Shown piece by piece: positions 52,851 to 62,688 of a stretch of 64,000 nt of DNA. Each line of letters opens with the position of its first letter. The stretch's first letter is position 1. Under the pieces are notes generated by a model. The model did not search any database. It was not told where the DNA came from and saw nothing but the letters and a program-made list of their open reading frames with translations. The DNA lies in assembly GCA_013874835.1 (NCBI GenBank), contig CP059430.1:1134864-1198863 (forward strand), written 5' to 3'. This DNA comes from Carnobacteriaceae bacterium zg-84. GTDB taxonomy: Bacteria > Bacillota > Bacilli > Lactobacillales > Aerococcaceae. The position numbers and the translations under genes are program-made.

Positions 52851-53552
52851 TTATCTACCCTTTTTTAAATGCTCCAATTCTTCAATTGTTAACTCTCGAT
52901 ATGCTCCAATTGGAAGTGTTTCATCTAATTGTAAACTTCCCATACTCAATCGTTTTAAAAAAACAACTTTATTATTCAATGCTTGAAACATACGTTTTAC
53001 TTGATGAAATTTTCCTTCTTGAATCGTCACGAATACACAATACGAATCTTTTATCGTGAGCTTAGCAGGCAAACATTTATAGCCGTCTTCTAATATGATG
53101 CCTTCTTCAAAAGAAAGTACTAAATCTTCTTGAATTGGATATTTTAGATGTACTTCATATCGTTTATCAACATGCTTTTTAGGAGATAATAAATCATGTG
53201 CTAAAGCACCGTCATTTGTCAATAATAATAGACCTTGTGTATCCTTATCCAATCTACCAACAGGTGCTACTCGATGATACCTTTTATCCAACAAATCTAA
53301 AACTGTTTGATGTATCTTATCTTCTGTTGCACTTACCACACCTTGTGGTTTATTTAACATAATATAGTCGTATTCTGTATAGTGATATACTACCCCTTGG
53401 CACATAACTTCATCTTGTTTTCCATCTATTTTATCATCTGCTTTTTTAGCAATTTCTCCATTTACTTGGACTTGTTTCTTTTTGATTAACTCTCTAACAT
53501 CTTTTCGTGAGCCAACACCCATGTCTACTAAAAATTTATCTAATCTAATCAT
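52851..53552 (-). CDS. RsuA-family 16S rRNA pseudouridine synthase
   Basis: The 233-residue protein has an S4 RNA-binding domain (residues 1-60, RLDKFLVDMGVGSRKDVRELIKK) and the catalytic motif PVGRLDKDTQGLLLLTNDG, with the active-site Asp near 105. The signature EGKFHQVKRMFQAL follows. The architecture is that of RsuA, which modifies 16S rRNA, rather than the RluA type found at 27.3 kb. It lies between ruvA and rny with its own short intergenic gaps. Confidence 0.88.
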   Translation of the reverse strand: MIRLDKFLVDMGVGSRKDVRELIKKKQVQVNGEIAKKADDKIDGKQDEVMCQGVVYHYTEYDYIMLNKPQGVVSATEDKIHQTVLDLLDKRYHRVAPVGRLDKDTQGLLLLTNDGALAHDLLSPKKHVDKRYEVHLKYPIQEDLVLSFEEGIILEDGYKCLPAKLTIKDSYCVFVTIQEGKFHQVKRMFQALNNKVVFLKRLSMGSLQLDETLPIGAYRELTIEELEHLKKGR

Positions 53553-53572
53553 CTTTTTCTACCTACTAACAC

Positions 53573-53608
53573 AATAAAATCACACTGGTAACCCACTGTG
53601 ATTTTATT
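53573..53608 (-). terminator. Terminator after ruvA
   Basis: The stem AATAAAATCACA/TGTGATTTTATT extended by TGG/CCA is found directly after the ruvA stop. T-rich on both sides. Confidence 0.65.
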
Positions 53609-53611
53609 GAT

Positions 53612-54211
53612 TTATTTACTTCCTAATAAAAGTTTAAATGCAATTCTCAACGCTTGATCTGTCGATTGACAATGTTCTTTTTCAAGTTGAGGTAAGACTT
53701 TTTTAATTTCACGTTCCGAATATCCTAATCCTAATAACGCTTCTTTCGTTTCTGCTAAAATTGGTGATATTTCTAAAACAGGAATATGATTTTCCAAAAC
53801 AGGTTTCGATATATCAGTAAACTTCCCTTTTAAATCTAACACTATTTGAGCTGCCGTCTTTTTCCCAACACCTGGAAACTTCGTCAAATAAGTAACATCA
53901 TTCGTTTCAATAGCCTGTATCAATCCCTCACTATTATCACTCGCCAAAATGGACAACGCACTTTTTGGACCAATCCCCGATACGCTAATCAATTTCAAAA
54001 ATAATTGTTTTTCTTCTAATGACTTAAATCCATATAACGTAATGGCATCTTCTCGAACAGCTTGATACACATACACCGTTATATCTTGTTTGAGCATTTC
54101 TTGCAAACCGAATGCATTCGGCATAAAAATCTGATAACCAACACCATGCACCTCTACAACTACATACGTTGGATAAATCGACACTAACTGTCCTTTTACA
54201 TACTCAAACAT
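53612..54211 (-). CDS. ruvA: Holliday junction DNA helicase subunit RuvA
   Basis: The 199-residue protein has the OB-fold N-terminus MFEYVKGQLVSIYPTYVVVE, the helix-hairpin-helix pairs LISVSGIGPKSALSIL and FPGVGKKTAAQIVLDL, and a C-terminal three-helix domain (about 150-199) that contacts RuvB. RuvA tetramers bind Holliday junctions. The ATG overlaps the glyS stop by one base (TAATG), so it is coupled to glyS. The usual partner ruvB does not follow. Confidence 0.94.
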   Translation of the reverse strand: MFEYVKGQLVSIYPTYVVVEVHGVGYQIFMPNAFGLQEMLKQDITVYVYQAVREDAITLYGFKSLEEKQLFLKLISVSGIGPKSALSILASDNSEGLIQAIETNDVTYLTKFPGVGKKTAAQIVLDLKGKFTDISKPVLENHIPVLEISPILAETKEALLGLGYSEREIKKVLPQLEKEHCQSTDQALRIAFKLLLGSK

Positions 54212-56244
54212 TATTTCACCACTAATTTCGTTGTATCTGCATAGTTTAATATTTTTGTTGCACATTGCACCAATATACTTAAACGATTGTTCCGAACTTC
54301 TTCGTTTTCAACCAACACCATATTATCATTAAAGAAAGCTGTAATAGGTTGTGTCAACATTTTTAAACTATCATAAGAAACATGCTCTACTTGTTGCATC
54401 ACTTGTGCCAGTACTTTTTCACTATCCGTTTCAAATAAATCTGATACGATGTTTATTTTTCCGAAGTTTTCTATATCATGCGATTTTTTAGCAAGGTTTA
54501 ACACACGAGATACAGCCTCGATTGTTACTTTAAAATCAATTTCTTGCGTATGCTCTTGCAAATCTTTGGCATTATGGATAAGCAATGGAATATTTAATGT
54601 TTGACTCGCTAAAACAGATTCAATCACATCATAACGAATATCATAACTTTGTAATTTTTGTTGTAAACGTGCCAAAATAAATTGTCGTAATAACTCTACA
54701 ACGTCACTATTTTCAACGTGGTATACTGTTTTTAAAATAGTTTCAAATAAAGAAACCATATCGATTTGCCAATTTTCTTTTTCAAAAATAGACACAATAC
54801 CAATGGCTTGACGACGCAATGCGTACGGATCATTCGAACCACTTGGTATCATTCCTTTTAAGAAGAAACTAATCAATGTATCTAGTTTATCAGCAACAGC
54901 CAACAATGCTCCAGATATACTTTCTGGTAAAGCACCGTCACTTGATAAAGGCAAATAATGCTCTCTAATGGCTTGTGCCACTTCTATACTTTCACCTTTA
55001 TCTAAAGCATATTTTTCACCCATAATTCCTTGTAATTCTGGGAATTCACCAACCATATTTGTCACTAAATCAAATTTATAAATTTCTCCTGCTCTTACAG
55101 CATGTGTCACATCAATTTGTAACAAGTTTGAAAGAACTGTTAAAATGGCTCTTGTATTTGACATTTTGTCATAGACAGATCCAATTTTCACATGGAAGTT
55201 AACATGTTTTAGTTTCTCAACTGCTTGTGCAATCTGAATTTTAGCATCTTCTTTTGTAAAGAATAGCGCATCTTCTAAACGTGCTACCAACACTTTTTCA
55301 TTTCCTTTAACCACATTATCTAAATGTTGATCATTCCCATTTCTAACAGAAATAAAGAATGGTAATAATTGACCTTCTTTATTTTTAACATAGAAATAGC
55401 GTTGGTGCTCTTTCATTGTGGTGATAAGCACTTCATCAGGTACAACCAAATATTTTTTGTCAAATGTTCCAAAAAATGCAGTTGGATACTCCACAATGCT
55501 TGTTACTTCTTCAAGCAACTCTTCATCTAATTCCACAACCCAATCATTTTCTTGTGCTAACGCATCAATTTGTGACACAATCAATGATTTTCTATCTTCT
55601 TGATTAACTAACACATATTCTTTTTCTAACTGTGAAACATAGTCGCTTGGTGTCAAAACTGTCGTTTCTTGTCCTAAGAAGCGGTGGCCTCTTGTTGTTG
55701 TACCTGTTTCTACACCCAAAATATCAAATGGAATGATAGTATCTCCGTAAAGAGCGATTAACCAATGAATAGGACGAATATATTTCAACGTATGATTGCC
55801 CCATGTCATTGAAATCGGAAAAGTCATTTTTAAGATTACATCTTTTAAACCAGACAAAATAGATAATGTATCTTGTCCTTTAATTGATTTTTTAACATGA
55901 ACATACTCAACACCTTTAATATCCTCAAAGAAAATATCATCTGTTGATAATCCTTGCCCGTTGACAAAACCAATAGCGGCTTTTGTCCATTGACCTTGTT
56001 CATCTAAAGCAATTTTTTTTGCCGGACCTTTGGCAACTTCTTCTATATCTTCTTGTTTTTCAACAACTTCTTTAACAATAACTGCCAAACGACGAGGTGT
56101 GGCATACGCAACCACTTCTTTGAATGCCAAACGATTTTCTGTTAAAAATTGTTCTACACGTTCTTTTAATTGTTCACTACTAGAACGTACATATTTAGCA
56201 GGTACTTCTTCTAGTCCAATTTCTAATAAGACATCTTTTGTCAT
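54211..56244 (-). CDS. glyS: Glycyl-tRNA synthetase beta subunit
   Basis: The 677-residue beta subunit of the bacterial heterotetrameric glycyl-tRNA synthetase starts LLEIGLEEVPAKYVRSS and has the HD-like region and C-terminal tRNA anticodon-binding part. It recognises tRNA and supports catalysis by GlyQ. The gene begins directly after the glyQ stop and overlaps ruvA by one base at its end. Confidence 0.96.
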   Translation of the reverse strand: MTKDVLLEIGLEEVPAKYVRSSSEQLKERVEQFLTENRLAFKEVVAYATPRRLAVIVKEVVEKQEDIEEVAKGPAKKIALDEQGQWTKAAIGFVNGQGLSTDDIFFEDIKGVEYVHVKKSIKGQDTLSILSGLKDVILKMTFPISMTWGNHTLKYIRPIHWLIALYGDTIIPFDILGVETGTTTRGHRFLGQETTVLTPSDYVSQLEKEYVLVNQEDRKSLIVSQIDALAQENDWVVELDEELLEEVTSIVEYPTAFFGTFDKKYLVVPDEVLITTMKEHQRYFYVKNKEGQLLPFFISVRNGNDQHLDNVVKGNEKVLVARLEDALFFTKEDAKIQIAQAVEKLKHVNFHVKIGSVYDKMSNTRAILTVLSNLLQIDVTHAVRAGEIYKFDLVTNMVGEFPELQGIMGEKYALDKGESIEVAQAIREHYLPLSSDGALPESISGALLAVADKLDTLISFFLKGMIPSGSNDPYALRRQAIGIVSIFEKENWQIDMVSLFETILKTVYHVENSDVVELLRQFILARLQQKLQSYDIRYDVIESVLASQTLNIPLLIHNAKDLQEHTQEIDFKVTIEAVSRVLNLAKKSHDIENFGKINIVSDLFETDSEKVLAQVMQQVEHVSYDSLKMLTQPITAFFNDNMVLVENEEVRNNRLSILVQCATKILNYADTTKLVVK

Positions 56245-57159
56245 TTATTTATCCTCCTCTAATAATTTTCGTGCTTCTTCACGACTTAACAACGGAAAAC
56301 CTAAATCACGTCTTGCTTGTACAAAAGCTTTTGCGACTTCTCTAGCCATATTACGAATACGTGCCAAATATCCTGCTCTATCTGTTACAGAAATAATACC
56401 TCTTGCATCCATTAAGTTAAATGTATGACTACATTTTAAAATATAATCATAAGCTGGGTGAACTAAATTTTTCTCCATTTGCTTCAAAGCTTCTACTTCA
56501 TATTTATCAAATAATTCTTTTAATAATGGAGCATCACTTGTTTCAAATGCGTATGTAGAATGTTCAAACTCTGGTTGAATAAAAATCTCACCATATTTTA
56601 CTGTATCGGTCCATTGTAAATCATACACGCTTTCTACTTCTTGAATATAAGAAGCTAAACGCTCTAAACCGTATGTCAATTCTGCTGTAACAGGTTTACA
56701 TTCTAAACCACCAACTTGTTGGAAATATGTAAACTGTGTCACTTCCATACCGTCTAACCAAACTTCCCAACCTAAACCAGCACATCCTAAAGACGGATTT
56801 TCCCAGTTATCTTCTACGAAGCGAATATCATGCTCTAAAGGATCAATCCCCAATGCTTTTAGACTATCCAAATATAATTCTTGAATATTATCTGGAGAAG
56901 GTTTCATAATGACTTGAAATTGATGATGCTGGAACAGTCGGTTTGGATTTTCACCATATCTTCCATCTGCTGGACGACGAGATGGCTCAACATACGCTGC
57001 ATTCCAAGGCTCTGGTCCAATAGCTCTTAAAAACGTATAAGGGCTCATTGTTCCTGCCCCTTTTTCCGTATCGTACGCTTGCATCAATAAACAACCTTGT
57101 TTAGACCAATAATTTTGTAATGTTAAAATAATTTCTTGTAAGGTCAATCCTTTTTTCAT
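56245..57159 (-). CDS. glyQ: Glycyl-tRNA synthetase alpha subunit
   Basis: The 304-residue catalytic alpha subunit forms glycyl-adenylate ([67 protein letters not shown]). It heads glyQ-glyS-ruvA. Upstream a TTGTGA-17-TAAAAT promoter leaves only a short leader, so no T-box controls it, unlike many Firmicute glyQS operons. Confidence 0.96.
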   Translation of the reverse strand: MKKGLTLQEIILTLQNYWSKQGCLLMQAYDTEKGAGTMSPYTFLRAIGPEPWNAAYVEPSRRPADGRYGENPNRLFQHHQFQVIMKPSPDNIQELYLDSLKALGIDPLEHDIRFVEDNWENPSLGCAGLGWEVWLDGMEVTQFTYFQQVGGLECKPVTAELTYGLERLASYIQEVESVYDLQWTDTVKYGEIFIQPEFEHSTYAFETSDAPLLKELFDKYEVEALKQMEKNLVHPAYDYILKCSHTFNLMDARGIISVTDRAGYLARIRNMAREVAKAFVQARRDLGFPLLSREEARKLLEEDK

Positions 57160-57347
57160 ATTTTATATCCTTTCCTATCTTCTCGTTCTTATAAAAGAAT
57201 GGCATAATCATGCCACATTTTACCATATTTTTAATCAATTCACAACGATACAATACGATATACTAAGCTATTAAAATAATGTATATATAAACATTTTTAT
57301 TGTTTTTTTACAAAAAATATTGAATCTCCGTCAAATCTGTTGGTACA

Positions 57348-57367
57348 ACACGATTTATTATAGAGCC
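57348..57367. repeat. 20-base ISL3-like end fragment
   Basis: ACACGATTTATTATAGAGCC, identical to 49340-49359. Read in reverse it begins GGCTCTAT, like the terminal repeats of the ISL3 element here. Confidence 0.55.
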
Positions 57368-57380
57368 AAAATAATATAAA

Positions 57381-57412
57381 AAGCCTAAACTAGCATTGGC
57401 TAGTTTAGGCTT
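57381..57412 (-). terminator. Terminator of the alcohol dehydrogenase gene
   Basis: 14-bp perfect stem AAGCCTAAACTAGC with complement, 4-base loop, followed by TTTTTATATT on the minus strand. Confidence 0.88.
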
Positions 57413-57422
57413 AGAGTGATTT

Positions 57423-58484
57423 TTATTCAACTGGTGTAATATCATTTTCGATAATAACTTTAATCGCATTATGTTCACTTGCTTTACCAAAAATTTCATA
57501 TGCTTCTTCAATTTCACTTAATTTGAAGTAGTGTGTTACTAATTTTTCTGGTTGAATTTTGTTTGCTGCTAATGCTTGTAATAATTGAGGTGTTGTATTT
57601 GTGGATACTAAACCTGTTGTAATATTGATGTTGTGAATCCATAATCTTTCAATATCGAATAAAACAGGTTTTCCATGTACACCCGCATTTGCGATTGTTC
57701 CATCAATCGCAATAACTTTTTGACAGAAGTCAAATGTTGCAGGAATACCAACAGCCTCAATGGCTACATCGACACCACGGTTATCTGTTAATTCAAATAC
57801 TTTTTGAATTGCTTCGTCAACATTAGAAGAATTGATTGCGTGTGTTGCACCAAATGACAATGCTCTTTCTAAACGGTTGTCATCAAGGTCAATCATAATG
57901 ATTTTTGCTGGTGAGAAGAATTGAGCTGTTAATAAAGATGCCAATCCAACTGGTCCAGAACCAACGATTGCTACGGTACATCCTGGTGTTACTTTACCTT
58001 TAAGAACCCCAATTTCATATCCTGTTGGTAAAATATCTGATAACATTACTAATGCTTCGTCAGATAATTCTTCTGGTGTATGATATAAAGTTGCATCTGC
58101 ATGTGGTACACGTAAAAATTCTGCTTGTGTTCCGTCGATTAAGTGACCGAAAATCCAACCACCTTCGTCTTCACAGTGTGCATAAATTCCTTTTTTACAG
58201 TAATAACATTTACTACATGAACATACACATGAAATAAGTACTTTATCCCCTTTTTTAAAGTTTGTTACTGCTTCACCAACTTCTTCCACAACACCAATAC
58301 CTTCGTGTCCTAAAATAGTGCCACTTTTAACAGCAGGAACATCTCCTTTAATGATGTGTAAATCGGTACCACAGATTGTTGTTTTTACCATGCGAACAAT
58401 AGCATCTGTTGGTTTTAAAATAACCGGTTTGTCTTTTTCTACAAATTTTGCTTCTCCTGGTTTAACATATGTATAGGCTTTCAT
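57423..58484 (-). CDS. Zinc-dependent alcohol dehydrogenase
   Basis: The 353-residue medium-chain dehydrogenase has the catalytic zinc ligands in TTICGTDLHIIKG and LGHEGIGVVEEVG, the structural zinc cysteines CVCSCSKCYYCKKGIYAHC, and the NAD(P) fold VAIVGSGPVGLASLLTA. It likely oxidises or reduces short-chain or secondary alcohols in fermentation. AAAGGTGG precedes the start. It is transcribed alone. Confidence 0.88.
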   Translation of the reverse strand: MKAYTYVKPGEAKFVEKDKPVILKPTDAIVRMVKTTICGTDLHIIKGDVPAVKSGTILGHEGIGVVEEVGEAVTNFKKGDKVLISCVCSCSKCYYCKKGIYAHCEDEGGWIFGHLIDGTQAEFLRVPHADATLYHTPEELSDEALVMLSDILPTGYEIGVLKGKVTPGCTVAIVGSGPVGLASLLTAQFFSPAKIIMIDLDDNRLERALSFGATHAINSSNVDEAIQKVFELTDNRGVDVAIEAVGIPATFDFCQKVIAIDGTIANAGVHGKPVLFDIERLWIHNINITTGLVSTNTTPQLLQALAANKIQPEKLVTHYFKLSEIEEAYEIFGKASEHNAIKVIIENDITPVE

Positions 58485-58602
58485 AATTAACCACCTTTCT
58501 TCTATATGATTATATTATGCCACATTTTTTACAAAAAATACATAACTTTTAAATACAAAAATCATCGAATTTATTGTTTATTCGGCACAAAAATAAGATG
58601 CA

Positions 58603-59604
58603 CTAACGAATGTGAAAAAGAAATATAATGAACAAAGCTATCACAACTTGAAAAAGCCCCACACTCAATCCATAAATAGCAAATTTAGGACCTTCTTTTA
58701 GGAATTTTTTTATATCCAGTCGTAATCCAATAGCGGCTAAAGCAATGGTTTCAAACCAACTGCTTACAAATTTTGCACTGGATACAAAAACTGGTAGTAT
58801 CCCTATGGTACTATTGATAAGGCAAATCAATAAAAATAAGCACACATACCACGGAATAGGGAATGTTTGTCTTTTTTGGACAACTATTGGCGAATGATGT
58901 TTTTTAAACACTACTTTTTTACAAGCATATACAACAAATACTAAACACATAATACGTGTCATCTTGTATAGCATCGCAAATTTAACGGTTTCTTCGCTGA
59001 CTAAGCTTGCTCCTGCCACTACTTGACCTACCGATTGCAATGTACCACCTAACAAGGCACTTTTGGACATCAAAGCATCTTGAAACAGTGCAGTCGCTAA
59101 AAATGGTAATGTTAACATCATCACAGTCCCTAATAAATTGACTAATGTGACAATTTGACCTTTCTCATCATCTTTAGCATGTATTGCCGGTGCAATAGCA
59201 CCGATAGCTGATGATCCACATACAGCATTTCCTCCCGCCATCATCAAACTCATCTCATCATTAAACCCAATACGTCTTCCTAAAAAATAAGTTCCTATTA
59301 ACACAATAGACATATTGAGGAAAATATATCCGACACCATTGATGCCCATTTGACTAATCGTTTGAAAAGTTACAGTAAATCCTAATAAAACAACAGAACA
59401 CTCAAGAAGCTTACTTTCAGAAAATTTTGTTCCTTTATTAAATATTTGATGCTTTAAAACAGTATTACCAAATAAAATGCCTAACAAAATAGCTAATGTT
59501 GCTGGTCCTCCTATGGCAATATAGCTTGATACCATTTTTGCCATAACCGTGACAAAAAAAGCAGCTATTACACCTGGTAAAAGAGGTTTTATTGATATTT
59601 TCAT
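58603..59604 (-). CDS. YeiH/UPF0324-family putative sulfate exporter
   Basis: A 333-residue membrane protein with about ten hydrophobic segments and the family stretches LAILLGILFGNTVL, SLMMAGGNAVCGSSAIGAIAPA and QSVGQVVAGASLVSEE. Annotated in databases as a putative sulfate exporter family. Direct evidence for sulfate is limited. It is transcribed alone between adh and metQ. Confidence 0.85.
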   Translation of the reverse strand: MKISIKPLLPGVIAAFFVTVMAKMVSSYIAIGGPATLAILLGILFGNTVLKHQIFNKGTKFSESKLLECSVVLLGFTVTFQTISQMGINGVGYIFLNMSIVLIGTYFLGRRIGFNDEMSLMMAGGNAVCGSSAIGAIAPAIHAKDDEKGQIVTLVNLLGTVMMLTLPFLATALFQDALMSKSALLGGTLQSVGQVVAGASLVSEETVKFAMLYKMTRIMCLVFVVYACKKVVFKKHHSPIVVQKRQTFPIPWYVCLFLLICLINSTIGILPVFVSSAKFVSSWFETIALAAIGLRLDIKKFLKEGPKFAIYGLSVGLFQVVIALFIIFLFHIR

Positions 59605-59787
59605 ATACTGACACTTCTTTCTAATCTTTTATGTTTATCTTACACAATATGCTCCCTTTTGAATAGGTATTTTACTAAATTCTAACAATCAATTATGAAA
59701 TATACACTACGACTGAAATTTATCTGTTAATTTAATTTTTTATTAGATGTACTAATTTCGATTACTTTCTATTATTTAATAGTAAAA
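59605..59787. other. Upstream region of the YeiH-type gene
   Basis: AT-rich intergenic DNA that should hold the promoter of the minus-strand YeiH-type gene. I see no strongly matching promoter or structured element. Confidence 0.4.
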
Positions 59788-59830
59788 AAGCTTGAAATCA
59801 ACACATAAACGTGTTAATTTCAAGCTTTTT
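59788..59830 (-). terminator. Terminator of metNIQ
   Basis: Stem AAGCTTGAAATCAACAC/GTGTTAATTTCAAGCTT with A and T runs on both sides, just after the metQ stop. Its distal stem sequence is shared with the terminator at 33058-33100. Confidence 0.85.
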
Positions 59831-59840
59831 CGTTAACTCT

Positions 59841-60683
59841 TTATTTATAAGACGGTTTGTCGAAACCTTTGAATTGTTCATCAATCACTTTGTTGAAATC
59901 ATCTGATTTCACAACGTCGATAATGTCTTTTGCAAATTGTGCATCTTTGTCTTTTGTATTGACAACAACACGGTTACGATAATTGTCATCCATTTTTTCA
60001 AGAACAAGTGCTGTTGTTAAATCTAATCCAGATGCTAAAGCGAAGTTACCTGGTACAGCTGAAATATCAGAAGATTCGATAGCTCTTGGTAAACCAGCAG
60101 CTTCAATTTCGTTAAAGACTAAGTTTTTTGGATTTTCAGCAATATCTTTTTGAGAAATTTTCAATACATCTACATCCGCATTTAATTTTAATAAACCTTG
60201 TTGACTTAAAATATTATATGCACGTGCAGCATTTGTTGCATCTCCTGGTAATGATAACTCTGCTTTTTCTGGTAATTCAGATAATGATTTATATTTAGAT
60301 GAGTAAATACCCATTGGTGCTGTTGGTACTTGAATTAAATCAGATAATTGTAAATTATTTTTTTGAGCAAAGTTTTTCATATAAATGATATGTTGGAATA
60401 AATTAGCATCTAATTCTCCAGCTGCTAAAGCATTATTTGGCTGTACATAATCTGTAAATTCTTTTACTTCTACTGTATAACCTTTTTTCTCTAGACCTGG
60501 TTTAATAGCTTTTTTCACCATATCCGCATAAGGTCCTGATGTTGCACCAATAACTAAATTTTTCTTTTCTTGTGGTTTCTCTTTGTCCGCTGCTTTTTCT
60601 GTTTGTGCACCACATGCCACTAATGTAACAGCTGATAAAGTTGTTAAGCCTAATAATAGTAATTTTTTAAATGATTTTTTCAT
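59841..60683 (-). CDS. metQ: MetQ, methionine-binding lipoprotein
   Basis: The ~280-residue NlpA-family lipoprotein has signal peptide MKKSFKKLLLLGLTTLSAVT ending at lipid-modified Cys 24, then the binding domain (VIGATSGPYADMVKKAIKPG, VKEFTDYVQPNNALAAGELDAN). It captures methionine for the MetNI importer. The ATG at 60683 follows AGGAG. Last gene of a T-box-controlled operon, 10 bases after metI. Confidence 0.93.
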   Translation of the reverse strand: MKKSFKKLLLLGLTTLSAVTLVACGAQTEKAADKEKPQEKKNLVIGATSGPYADMVKKAIKPGLEKKGYTVEVKEFTDYVQPNNALAAGELDANLFQHIIYMKNFAQKNNLQLSDLIQVPTAPMGIYSSKYKSLSELPEKAELSLPGDATNAARAYNILSQQGLLKLNADVDVLKISQKDIAENPKNLVFNEIEAAGLPRAIESSDISAVPGNFALASGLDLTTALVLEKMDDNYRNRVVVNTKDKDAQFAKDIIDVVKSDDFNKVIDEQFKGFDKPSYK

Positions 60684-60693
60684 ATACATTCTC

Positions 60694-61356
60694 CTATTTC
60701 TTCGTTAATTCTGCTAATTTGTCGCCCGATATTTGAATAATTTGGACAACTAATACTAAAAAGACAATCGTCACAATAAGTGTCATATTATCATAACGAT
60801 AATAACCATATCGAATAGCTAAATCACCAATCCCCCCTCCTCCAATTGCTCCAACAGTAGCACTATAAGCAATAATGTTAATAAGTGTTAACGTAATGCC
60901 TTGTATAATGCCATAAGTTGCTTCAGGTAGTAAGACAGAGGTAATGATTTGCCATGTTGAAGCTCCAGAAGCCACACTCGACTCCAAAACACCTTTGTCT
61001 ATATTTCGCAAAGCCGTTTCAACTAAACGTGCCAATAATGGCACTGCCGCTACACTAAGCGGTACCACGGCTCCCATAGCACCTGTTGATTTTCCAACAA
61101 GTAATTTTGTAACAGGAATCAGAGCAACCATTAAAATAATAAATGGAATGGAACGTATCATGTTAATAATCATATTAGAAATGGCTCTCACTACATGATT
61201 TTTCCATATTAGCCCTTGACTTGTAATATAAAGTAAAATACCTAACGGAATCCCTAATACAATCGCAATGATAAGCGATAAACCTACCATAATGCTTGAT
61301 TCCTGTATTGCTTTCACAAATTCTGGTCCAATTTCTTGAATAAATGTTTCAATCAC
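60694..61356 (-). CDS. metI: MetI, methionine ABC transporter permease
   Basis: The 220-residue permease has five membrane segments and the EAA-type loop ESSVASGASTWQIITSVLLPEA, as in MetI. It forms the channel of the methionine importer with MetN. It overlaps the end of metN by 8 bases. Confidence 0.94.
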   Translation of the reverse strand: MIETFIQEIGPEFVKAIQESSIMVGLSLIIAIVLGIPLGILLYITSQGLIWKNHVVRAISNMIINMIRSIPFIILMVALIPVTKLLVGKSTGAMGAVVPLSVAAVPLLARLVETALRNIDKGVLESSVASGASTWQIITSVLLPEATYGIIQGITLTLINIIAYSATVGAIGGGGIGDLAIRYGYYRYDNMTLIVTIVFLVLVVQIIQISGDKLAELTKK

Positions 61357-62365
61357 AAGACGTCACCACCTTTACCTGTGATACGACACTTCTTAAATAA
61401 CTTAGTGCCTTTTCCTTTTCTTCATCTTTTCCGGATAAAGCAATCGTTAAATGCCCCAATGGCTCATCTTGAATATACTCAATTTTTCCTTGCAAAATTG
61501 ACACAGATACCTCAAATAAATCTTTTAGTTTATCAATAACCGGTTCTTCGGCATTATTGGAATGAAACACTAACGTTAAAAGAGTGTCTTTTTCATTATG
61601 ATTAAACACTTGACTTGGTAGAGCATCATCATATAAACTCGCAACAAATTGTTTCATCAAATCTGATTGTGGATGTGCAAACAAGTCATACACACGATTG
61701 CTCTCAACAATGCGTCCTTTCTCCATAACAGCAACTTTATGACAAATGGATTTAATCACTTCCATTTCATGTGTTACCAGTACAATCGTAATACCTAATG
61801 ATTCATTGATTTTTTTTAATAAAGATAAAATTTGTTTTGTTGTTTCCGGATCTAATGCACTCGTTGCTTCATCGCATAATAAAATCTTTGGATTATTTGC
61901 CAATGCTCTTGCAATACCGACACGTTGCTTTTGTCCCCCCGATAATTCTTTTGGATAACTCGTTGCTTTATCGGATAGCCCTACAAGCGTTAACAATTCA
62001 TTGACACGAGTAGCATGTTCTTCTTTTGGTACATTTGCCGCTACTAAATTAAAAACAATATTTTCATAAACCGTCTTAGAGGCAATCAAATTAAATTGCT
62101 GAAAAATCATACCAATGCTTGCTCTAGCACGTCTTAATTCGTTTTTATTTAGCGTTGATAAATCCACACCGTCAACTTCTATTTTCCCAGATGTTGGCTG
62201 TTCTAAAAAATTGATACATCGAAGCAAAGTACTTTTTCCTGCTCCACTATATCCAATAATACCAAATATATCACCTTTTTCGATATGCAAGTTGACTTGA
62301 TGTACGGCTTGTATTTCCTGTTTTTTCTGTTTAAACAGTACACTAACATCATCAATTTTTATCAT
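61349..62365 (-). CDS. metN: MetN, methionine ABC transporter ATPase
   Basis: The 338-residue ATPase has Walker A GYSGAGKSTLLRCIN, signature LSGGQKQRVGIARALA, Walker B ILLCDEATSALDPET and a C-terminal NIL domain (about 265-338) that binds methionine and inhibits transport. I start at the ATG at 62365, 6-7 bases after AAAGGAG. An upstream extension would run into the T-box terminator. First gene of metNIQ. Confidence 0.94.
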   Translation of the reverse strand: MIKIDDVSVLFKQKKQEIQAVHQVNLHIEKGDIFGIIGYSGAGKSTLLRCINFLEQPTSGKIEVDGVDLSTLNKNELRRARASIGMIFQQFNLIASKTVYENIVFNLVAANVPKEEHATRVNELLTLVGLSDKATSYPKELSGGQKQRVGIARALANNPKILLCDEATSALDPETTKQILSLLKKINESLGITIVLVTHEMEVIKSICHKVAVMEKGRIVESNRVYDLFAHPQSDLMKQFVASLYDDALPSQVFNHNEKDTLLTLVFHSNNAEEPVIDKLKDLFEVSVSILQGKIEYIQDEPLGHLTIALSGKDEEKEKALSYLRSVVSQVKVVTSCD

Positions 62366-62384
62366 ATCAATCTCCTTTCTGCAC

Positions 62385-62620
62385 AAAAAAACTCGTCCTT
62401 CATGAAGGACGAGTTTCACCCGTGGTACCACCTTTGTTTACTTATTCATCACTAAATAAGCCTCATACAGTTTAAAACTGTGACACGATAACGGGTGCTC
62501 CGTTTATTCCTAATAAGTTAGAATAACCACTCTAAGACCATTTCCATTAGCGATTATATTTGCTTTCACCACGCACAAACTCTCTACAATTATCCACTAA
62601 TGTTCTTCTTTTCACTGCGT
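62385..62620 (-). promoter_or_regulatory. Methionine T-box leader of metNIQ
   Basis: The T-box core GGTGGTACCACGG lies at about 62434-62420, upstream of a terminator (stem AAACTCGTCCTTCATG..., T-run at 62390-62385). The Stem I elements AGAGAG and GGTGAAAG are at the 5' end. In the specifier region the sequence GGAA-ATG-GTC gives ATG at 62541-62539, so uncharged tRNA-Met should promote readthrough. Specifier position is by pattern, not by a folded model. Confidence 0.85.
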
Positions 62621-62632
62621 TTTATGAGAGAA

Positions 62633-62661
62633 ATTATAATATTGACTCATCATTTTGTCAA
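62633..62661 (-). promoter_or_regulatory. Consensus promoter of metNIQ
   Basis: TTGACA (62661-62656), 17 bases, TATAAT (62638-62633): a perfect consensus, in keeping with control at the T-box. Confidence 0.9.
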
Positions 62662-62688
62662 TATTTTTTTATTATAATCTACACAAAA

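Noticed and set aside
57160-57310. Glycine T-box or riboswitch ahead of glyQS
   Set aside because: The promoter lies close to glyQ and the T-box core sequence is absent.
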